This document shows, piece after piece, positions 5,972 through 11,863 of a stretch of DNA of 11,863 nt. The notes below the pieces were generated by a model. It did no database searches. It saw nothing but the letters and a program-made list of their open reading frames with translations, and was not told where the DNA came from. The translations under genes were made by a program, and so were the position numbers. Origin of the DNA: Candidatus Latescibacterota bacterium (GTDB lineage: Bacteria > Latescibacterota > UBA2968 > GCA-2709665); NCBI GenBank assembly GCA_012271065.1, contig JAAXHE010000207.1, forward strand, positions 1 to 11,863, in the 5' to 3' direction. Each line of letters begins with the position of its first letter. Position 1 is the first letter of the stretch.

Positions 5972-7207
5972 ATGGCAAAGACATCCAAAAGGCGCTCCGG
6001 CGCCGCGGGAGCGGAAGGAAAAGCCAGGCGTTCTCGCCGAATGAGAATGGCCCGCAGGCGGCGACGAATGTCATTGCGCCTCTGGACACTGGCATTTGTG
6101 CTGGCGTTGGCGGCCGGTCTGGCCGGGTGGATGCGGTGGCGCGCGGTCGTAGCCCCGACTTACGAACCGAATATCGCGTTGACTCAACCGGAGCAATGGC
6201 GGACGCTTCCGACGGGTCCGTTGGCGTTTGCAGATTCCGTGGCATCACAGGCGCCCGCTGTTCTGAAGGGACTCGGCGTTCCGGAAGGGGTCCTTTCCAT
6301 CAGGCGGTCGAAGGCGCAGACCGACAGTACCGCCCGCTGGGTGATGACCTCCGACGTACCTGACGGGCTGCCATTAGCGGTCTGCAACCTGCAACTGACC
6401 CGGCTTGCCCGGCGTCTGGGCGGCGACGTCGTTGAAGCCGTGGAAGACCGCAACGGCGCCAGGCTGTCGATGTTCGTAGGCATGGATGGCGTCCGCACGA
6501 ATCAGATCATATTGAAGCGAAACGCCGGGCTTGATCGATTATCGGGCCGGGTCGCCATTATAGTGTTCGATTTCGGATATCAGGACGAGGCGTTGATTCG
6601 TGGCTTCTGCGCGTTGAAGCAGAAGATTACATTCTCGGTCTTTCCGGGCCGGGAAAAATCCTCCTGGATCGCGGAACAGGCAGCAGCAGCCGGGCATGGC
6701 GTCATGGTGTATCTGTCGATGGAACCCCTGGATTATCCACGCCATGACCCGGGTCCGGACGCGGTGTTGATGGACCATTCACCCGAAAAAATCAGAACGC
6801 TGATCCGGATGGCGCGAGCCCATCTGCCTCAGGCAAAGGGAATGAACAACCATATGGGGTCGCGTATAACGGAGGACCCGGCGGCAATCCGCAGGGTCTT
6901 GAAAGAAATAGACCGCCATGGTCTGTTTTTCGTGGACAGCTTCACCAGTCCGCGCTCGACGGCCTGGTCTGTCGCGGAGGAGATGGGGATGCCGGCCGGT
7001 CGAAACGCGATGTTCCTGGATCGAAAGGAAACACGGGAGTCGGTCGAACAATCCGTCGAAGCCCTGGCGGAAATGGCCGGTATAACCGGAACGGCAATCG
7101 GCCTTGGAAGCGCGAGGCCTGCCACTCTGGCGGCGCTCGAACGCGTGCTGCCGGAACTCGAACAACGGGGAATCGAATTCGTCAGCGCCGGCCAAGCCGT
7201 CAGGTGA
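5972..7207 (+). CDS. Divergent polysaccharide deacetylase (YibQ/COG2861-like), membrane-anchored
   Basis: This 411-residue reading starts at ATG 5972. Residues 1-35 are extremely basic, followed by one transmembrane helix (LWTLAFVLALAAGLAGW, about 38-53), so the bulk faces the periplasm. A poorly conserved region of about 130 residues precedes the catalytic-like domain. That domain holds VAIIVFDFGYQ (194-204), ITFSVFPG, GHGVMVYLSMEPLDYP (241-256), MNNHMGSRITED (291-302) and LFFVDSFTSPRSTA, all marks of the divergent deacetylase family (PF04748). The family usually reads IDDxGY at the first motif; here the first Asp is Phe. A true carbohydrate esterase role is therefore uncertain. The frame is open to TTG 5912, which would add 20 residues before the basic stretch. 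It probably belongs to the envelope group. Confidence 0.85.
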   Translation: MAKTSKRRSGAAGAEGKARRSRRMRMARRRRRMSLRLWTLAFVLALAAGLAGWMRWRAVVAPTYEPNIALTQPEQWRTLPTGPLAFADSVASQAPAVLKGLGVPEGVLSIRRSKAQTDSTARWVMTSDVPDGLPLAVCNLQLTRLARRLGGDVVEAVEDRNGARLSMFVGMDGVRTNQIILKRNAGLDRLSGRVAIIVFDFGYQDEALIRGFCALKQKITFSVFPGREKSSWIAEQAAAAGHGVMVYLSMEPLDYPRHDPGPDAVLMDHSPEKIRTLIRMARAHLPQAKGMNNHMGSRITEDPAAIRRVLKEIDRHGLFFVDSFTSPRSTAWSVAEEMGMPAGRNAMFLDRKETRESVEQSVEALAEMAGITGTAIGLGSARPATLAALERVLPELEQRGIEFVSAGQAVR

Positions 7208-7275
7208 GCGGTCGGCACTGAAAGTTAAGTGCGGGGCTGAGCATAATTCCGACCCTGTTCAGAATTCAATACCCG

Positions 7276-7304
7276 TTGACTTGCGCAGAAACGCTTGGTA
7301 TATT
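7276..7304 (+). promoter_or_regulatory. tgt: Near-consensus sigma70-type promoter before tgt
   Basis: TTGACT (7276-7281) and TATATT (7299-7304) are separated by exactly 17 nt. Both hexamers match the consensus at 5 of 6 positions. It is the strongest promoter-like sequence in the window. It would start a transcript near 7311, leaving a leader of about 60-100 nt before tgt, and could also drive yajC and fmt. Confidence 0.6.
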
Positions 7305-7359
7305 CGGGCTTGCGCCAGAGTTGAAAACCGGGACAGTTCGCACTGCGGCAAACGCGTAG

Positions 7360-8565
<1,206 letters not shown>

Positions 8566-8603
8566 AGTGATTCTATCGTTCAGTTCATAAAACTGATTCT
8601 TTC

Positions 8604-8610
8604 AAGGAGG
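8604..8610 (+). promoter_or_regulatory. yajC: Shine-Dalgarno AAGGAGG fixing the TTG start of yajC
   Basis: AAGGAGG lies 7 nt before the TTG at 8618. No ATG is near this spacing. The TTG reading gives a normal-length YajC. Confidence 0.75.
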
Positions 8611-8617
8611 GTTACCT

Positions 8618-8944
8618 TTGTTTGGCGTAAGCGAAGCATTCGCTATGGGCGGCCAGCCGACCGATGGGTCCGGCCCGGGATTCCTCGTGCAGATTTTCCC
8701 TTTGTTGTTGATGGTCATCGTCGTCTACCTGTTGATCTTTCGCCCCCAGATTAAAAAACAGAAGGCGCAGCAGGCGATGATCGACAGCCTGAAAAAGGGC
8801 AATAAAATCGTAACGTCAGGGGGGCTTCACGGAACGATCGTGGGTATCAAGGACGAGGAGGGTATTCTGGTCGTACAGGTCGCCAAGGAAGTCCGCCTTC
8901 AGGTTGCCAGGGGATCGGTCTCCCGGGTTGTGGATGAAGAGTGA
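8618..8944 (+). CDS. yajC: YajC, Sec translocon accessory protein
   Basis: YajC is a small single-span inner-membrane protein that associates with SecDF-YidC and the SecYEG channel. This 108-residue protein starts at TTG 8618. It has a Gly-rich N-terminal segment, one transmembrane helix (FLVQIFPLLLMVIVVYLLIF, about 22-41), then the family hallmark RPQIKKQK. A cytosolic domain follows with MIDSLKKGNKIVTSGGLHG and GIKDEEGILVVQVAKEVRLQV. The length fits the family. It lies 52 nt after tgt; tgt-yajC adjacency is widely conserved in bacteria. SecD and SecF, often next, are absent here and fmt follows instead. Confidence 0.95.
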   Translation: MFGVSEAFAMGGQPTDGSGPGFLVQIFPLLLMVIVVYLLIFRPQIKKQKAQQAMIDSLKKGNKIVTSGGLHGTIVGIKDEEGILVVQVAKEVRLQVARGSVSRVVDEE

Positions 8945-9010
8945 TCGGGGACCTGACCGGGAATGGCGCCGGGGATTCCGGCGGAATCGGATCCCTGATT
9001 GGAGACGGAT

Positions 9011-9955
9011 GTGAAGCTGGTATTCATGGGGACGCCCGACTTCGCCGTGCCGTCCCTGGACCGTCTGGCGGCTTGCGGCCACGAAATCGCCGCGGTCGTG
9101 ACCCGGCCGGACCGGCCTCGGGGGCGAGGACGGAAACTGGCGCCGCCGCCCGTGAAGACGGCCGCCCGCCGGTTGGGAATTCCGGTTATGCAGCCGCGCA
9201 CTCTGGATGCCGCGGACTTTCTGGATCGGCTTCGGCGCTTCGACGCGGATCTTTTCGTCGTGGTCGCGTTTGTCATATTGCCGCGTGTTGTGCTGAAGAT
9301 TCCAAGGTTTGGCTCGGTGAACCTGCATCCCTCCCTGTTGCCGAAGTATCGCGGGGCGGCGCCGATCAACTGGGCGATTATCCGGGGAGAAACCGAAACC
9401 GGCATAAGCGTATTCCGTCTGACCACGCGGGTGGACGCGGGGGATCTGCTGTTTCAGCAGGTCGTGGAGATCGGACAGGACGAAACGGCGGGAGAGCTCT
9501 CGGATCGGTTACGGACAATGGGGGCCGATGCGCTTGCCGCCGTCGTCGTCGGGCTGGAAAGAGACGAGTTGACATCGAAGCCGCAGCCCGACAAGGGGGT
9601 CACCCGGGCGCCGCGGCTGGAAAAAGAGGACGGCCGGATCGACTGGACCTGCTGCGCGGCGTCAATCCGCAATCTGGTTCGTGGAACCAACCCGTTTCCG
9701 GGAGCGTTTACGACCTGGAGAGGCGAATATCTGAAGGTGCATCGGGCAGAGGCCGCCCACGGAGCCGGGCTGCCCGGCGAGGTGATCTTGGCGGACGGGA
9801 GGAAGGGATGTGTGATAGCCGCCGGCGAAGGAACCCTTGCGATTGAAGAAGTGCAACCGGCGGGCAAGGGGCGGATGAGCGGCACCGAACTGGTGCGCGG
9901 GTATCGGATTGAAGCCGGCGAGATCTTCGGAGACGCTGCTCGGAACTGCGAATAA
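9011..9955 (+). CDS. fmt: Methionyl-tRNA formyltransferase
   Basis: Fmt transfers the formyl group from 10-formyltetrahydrofolate to initiator Met-tRNA in the cytosol. I start the 314-residue protein at GTG 9011, 6 nt after GGAG (9001-9004), giving the family N terminus MKLVFMGTPDFAVPSL; TTG 8999 would add four residues and overlap this site. Visible motifs are VVTRPDRPRGRGRKLAPPPVK, then the catalytic formyl-binding region NLHPSLLPKYRGAAPINWAI and TGISVFRLTTRVDAGDLL. The C-terminal tRNA-binding domain begins near APRLEKEDGRIDW and includes NPFPGAFTTW. Length is normal. It follows yajC by 66 nt. Peptide deformylase (def), a frequent partner, is not in the window. Confidence 0.96.
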   Translation: MKLVFMGTPDFAVPSLDRLAACGHEIAAVVTRPDRPRGRGRKLAPPPVKTAARRLGIPVMQPRTLDAADFLDRLRRFDADLFVVVAFVILPRVVLKIPRFGSVNLHPSLLPKYRGAAPINWAIIRGETETGISVFRLTTRVDAGDLLFQQVVEIGQDETAGELSDRLRTMGADALAAVVVGLERDELTSKPQPDKGVTRAPRLEKEDGRIDWTCCAASIRNLVRGTNPFPGAFTTWRGEYLKVHRAEAAHGAGLPGEVILADGRKGCVIAAGEGTLAIEEVQPAGKGRMSGTELVRGYRIEAGEIFGDAARNCE

Positions 9956-9994
9956 TTGACGTCACATCGGAAGAACAGGCAATACACATTCTCG

Positions 9995-10003
9995 AAGGAG
10001 GTG
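9995..10003 (+). promoter_or_regulatory. Strong Shine-Dalgarno AAGGAGGTG before the zinc peptidase
   Basis: AAGGAGGTG is nearly the full anti-SD complement and lies 8 nt before ATG 10012. It fixes that start and suggests efficient translation. Confidence 0.75.
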
Positions 10004-10011
10004 TTGCGTTT

Positions 10012-10707
10012 ATGTTTCCACTCTTCTGGGACCCGACACTGATTCTTGTGATTCCGGGGTTCATCCTGGCGCTGTGGGCGCAGTTCAAGGTCAAGCGTAC
10101 ATTCGCCAGATTTGATGAATTCGGTTCCCGAAGCGGTTGGACCGCGGACCAGGTCGCCCGTGATATTCTTCGGAGGGGCCGCGTTTCAGTGAAAGTGGAG
10201 AACGTGGGCGGCAAGCTGACCGATCACTACGATCCGCGGGACCATACGCTGCGTCTGTCGGACAGCACATACGGATCGCGTTCGCTCGCGGCCATCGGCG
10301 TGGCGGCGCATGAGGCCGGCCACGCGTTTCAGCATGCGCACGGGTACTTTCCCCTGAGCCTGCGGACGAATATCGTCCCGGTGGCCAATTTCGGCTCCTG
10401 GGTGGGTATGCCCCTGTTCTTTATCGGTTTTTTGTTTCAATCCGGATTTATGCTTCAACTTGGCATCGTATTCTTTTCCTTCGCCGTCCTGTTCGGGCTC
10501 GTCACGCTGCCGGTGGAGTTCAATGCCAGCAGCAGGGCCATTGCCATTCTCCAGGACGGCGGATACCTGACCCGGGAAGAAATCCCCGCGGCCCGAAAGG
10601 TATTGAATGCTGCGGCCTGGACCTACGTTGCTTCGGCGCTGGTGGCGGTGCTTTCCCTGTTCCGGATGTTGATCCTTTCCGGCCTTCTTGGCGGAAGCGA
10701 CGAATAG
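10012..10707 (+). CDS. YugP-type membrane zinc metallopeptidase
   Basis: This 231-residue protein belongs to the neutral zinc peptidase family typified by Bacillus YugP (PF04298). Residues 8-24 form an N-terminal membrane segment. A cytosolic or interfacial domain follows (GWTADQVARDIL, HYDPRDHTLRLSD), then the zinc motif HEAGH at 100-104 (GVAAHEAGHAFQHAHGY). Two hydrophobic segments (about 132-167) precede VEFNASSRA (168-176), whose Glu is the likely third ligand. A final helix (about 203-223) ends the protein. Family members have no well-defined substrate. It starts 56 nt after fmt and ends 61 nt before the kinase, so co-transcription is plausible. Confidence 0.9.
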   Translation: MFPLFWDPTLILVIPGFILALWAQFKVKRTFARFDEFGSRSGWTADQVARDILRRGRVSVKVENVGGKLTDHYDPRDHTLRLSDSTYGSRSLAAIGVAAHEAGHAFQHAHGYFPLSLRTNIVPVANFGSWVGMPLFFIGFLFQSGFMLQLGIVFFSFAVLFGLVTLPVEFNASSRAIAILQDGGYLTREEIPAARKVLNAAAWTYVASALVAVLSLFRMLILSGLLGGSDE

Positions 10708-10756
10708 AGCCCGGACTTTGAAACCAGGCCATAGCCTCAACGCCCGCGCTTATGTG

Positions 10757-10762
10757 AGGAGG
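10757..10762 (+). promoter_or_regulatory. Shine-Dalgarno AGGAGG fixing the kinase start
   Basis: AGGAGG lies 6 nt before ATG 10769. It favours that start over an in-frame TTG at 10688, which lies inside the preceding gene. Confidence 0.75.
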
Positions 10763-10768
10763 GGAGCA

Positions 10769-11812
10769 ATGTATGATGTCGTAACTTTCGGGGAAGCGAT
10801 GATTCGATTGTCGTCGCCGGAATACCGCCGGCTGGAGAATTCCACCAGTCTGGATGTCGAAATAGGCGGAGGCGAGTACAACGTGGCGGTTGCCTGCGCG
10901 CATCTGGGGCTGAATACGGCGTGGGTATCCCGGCTGGTGGACAATTGGACAGGGTGGATCATTCGGAACAAGGGCCGGGAACACGGCGTGGACATGTCCA
11001 ATATAGACTGGGTGGATTTTGACGGGGTCGGTTTCGAACGGAACGGGTTTTACCACGTCGAACTGGGCGTCGGGCCGCGTGCCAGCGCGGTGACGTACGA
11101 CCGCGCGAATTCCGCGATTTCAAACATCGAGCCCGGCATGGTGGACTGGAAGTCGATTTTCGAGGGCGCGAAATGGTTTCACGTGAGCGGCATCACGCCT
11201 GCGCTTTCCGACAGTGCGGCGAATACGACGCTTGAAGCCCTGGAGGCGGCCAGCGACGCCGGGGTGACGACGAGTTACGATTTGAACTTCCGGTCGAAGC
11301 TTTGGAGTTCGGAAAGAGCCCAGGAGACCAGCAGCAGGATTGTCCCGCTGGTCAAGGTACTGATTGGCAACGAAGAGGACTTTGAAAAGGTCCTGGGGTT
11401 GAAGGCGGAGGGCTCGGAAGATGACTACAGTCAACTGGACCCCGAAAGCTACAAGGACGTGGCGCGGCGGGCGGTCGAACGTTATCCCAATGTGGATTGC
11501 GTGGGCACGACGCTTCGGGTTGCAAAGACGGGACTGCTGAACGACTGGCGTACGCTCCTGTTCGACGGCGACGCGTTCTACCTGTCTCGAATCTTCGAGG
11601 ATCTGGAAATGGTCGACCGCGTCGGAGGCGGGGACAGTTTCTCGGCGGGGTTGATATCCAGTCTGATCGAGGGGGTGAATCCCCAGTCGGCGGTCGATTT
11701 CGCGGGCGCGTATTCAGCCCTTGCGCATACCTTCCTGGGAGACGTAAACTGGGCGACGCGGGCGGAGGCGGAATCCGCCATGAAGGGCGCCGCGGCCAGA
11801 ATCCGGCGGTAG
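10769..11812 (+). CDS. PfkB-family sugar kinase, 2-keto-3-deoxygluconate kinase-like
   Basis: PfkB (ribokinase-family) enzymes phosphorylate sugars and sugar acids with ATP in the cytosol. The ATG 10769 start gives 347 residues beginning MYDVVTFGEAMIRLSS, typical of KdgK proteins. The first signature GGGEYNVAVACAHLGL is at 33-48. SYDLNFRSKLW (169-179) is the DLN(Y/F)RxKLW motif common in 2-keto-3-deoxygluconate kinases. NEEDF (201-205) is in the Mg/phosphate region. DRVGGGDSFSAG (283-294) contains the anion hole and catalytic D289, with GGGD where many members have GAGD. Substrate specificity is inferred; other sugar acids are possible. No aldolase (KdgA) or uronate dehydratase is adjacent. 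A sugar-acid role would fit loosely with the Gfo/Idh/MocA enzyme 8 kb away, but nothing links them directly. Confidence 0.9.
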   Translation: MYDVVTFGEAMIRLSSPEYRRLENSTSLDVEIGGGEYNVAVACAHLGLNTAWVSRLVDNWTGWIIRNKGREHGVDMSNIDWVDFDGVGFERNGFYHVELGVGPRASAVTYDRANSAISNIEPGMVDWKSIFEGAKWFHVSGITPALSDSAANTTLEALEAASDAGVTTSYDLNFRSKLWSSERAQETSSRIVPLVKVLIGNEEDFEKVLGLKAEGSEDDYSQLDPESYKDVARRAVERYPNVDCVGTTLRVAKTGLLNDWRTLLFDGDAFYLSRIFEDLEMVDRVGGGDSFSAGLISSLIEGVNPQSAVDFAGAYSALAHTFLGDVNWATRAEAESAMKGAAARIRR

Positions 11813-11863
11813 AGTGCCGCTCACGATCCCACGGACATAGCAGCCCGTTGAAAAAGCCCATCC
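11813..11863. other. Short 3' edge, no gene visible
   Basis: These 51 nt after the kinase stop hold no start or terminator that I can support. The segment AGCCCGTTGAAAAAGCCC resembles a frequently dispersed intergenic motif, but one partial copy at the window edge cannot establish that. Confidence 0.4.

Noticed and set aside
8941..9846. 301-aa plus-strand frame across fmt
   Set aside because: Gly/Arg-rich composition in a GC-rich alternative frame of an unmistakable fmt gene; it is a shadow.
9956..9985. TTGACG as a -35 of a promoter before the zinc peptidase
   Set aside because: The hexamer at 17-18 nt spacing (CAATAC) is a poor -10, so I do not call a promoter.
10688..10768. Extended N terminus for the PfkB kinase from TTG 10688
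   Set aside because: It overlaps the preceding gene and has no SD; ATG 10769 has AGGAGG at 6 nt and begins where the family does.
11845..11863. Terminator or transposon end at the right edge
   Set aside because: Only a partial motif is inside the window and no inverted partner or U tract can be seen.

Overview
The window looks like a chromosome segment from an uncultivated diderm (Gram-negative-type) bacterium. The diderm reading rests on an outer-membrane beta-barrel protein of the PorV/UPF0164 type, an HlyD-type periplasmic adaptor and YajC. A PorV-like protein together with a Gfo/Idh/MocA dehydrogenase would fit the FCB-group or Latescibacterota-like lineages, but this is a weak inference. 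TTG and GTG starts behind strong Shine-Dalgarno (SD) sequences are common. No rRNA, tRNA, CRISPR array, transposase or integrase is visible.

The window has two contrasting halves. Positions 1 to about 2,700 are AT-rich, sparsely coding and full of inverted repeats; all supported genes there lie on the minus strand. In transcription order they are a newly noticed 53-aa ORF (2294-2455), an HlyD-family membrane-fusion/adaptor protein (1093-2190, whose true start lies upstream) and a 100-aa hypothetical protein with an amphipathic segment and a highly charged tail (677-979). A good rho-independent terminator or attenuator on the same strand (2505-2535) precedes the set. This may be a small secretion cassette; no ABC transporter partner is in the window. 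Positions 1-676 contain no gene I can support, but do contain a possible structured RNA (282-363) and several palindromes.

From 2725 to the end the DNA is GC-rich, densely coding and entirely on the plus strand. A Gfo/Idh/MocA dehydrogenase is followed, behind its own promoter-like sequence, by an envelope group: PorV-like barrel protein, site-2-type M50 membrane protease, and a membrane-anchored divergent polysaccharide deacetylase. A near-consensus sigma70-type promoter at 7276-7304 then leads a housekeeping group: tRNA-guanine transglycosylase (tgt), the Sec accessory protein YajC, and methionyl-tRNA formyltransferase (fmt). A YugP-type membrane zinc peptidase and a PfkB-family sugar kinase resembling 2-keto-3-deoxygluconate kinase close the window.

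The points most worth a second look are the possible secretion cassette with its unresolved HlyD start, the in-frame ATC codons placed behind SD-like sequences in both hlyD and tgt, the three-way-junction fold near the left end, and altered active-site motifs in Tgt and in the divergent deacetylase.
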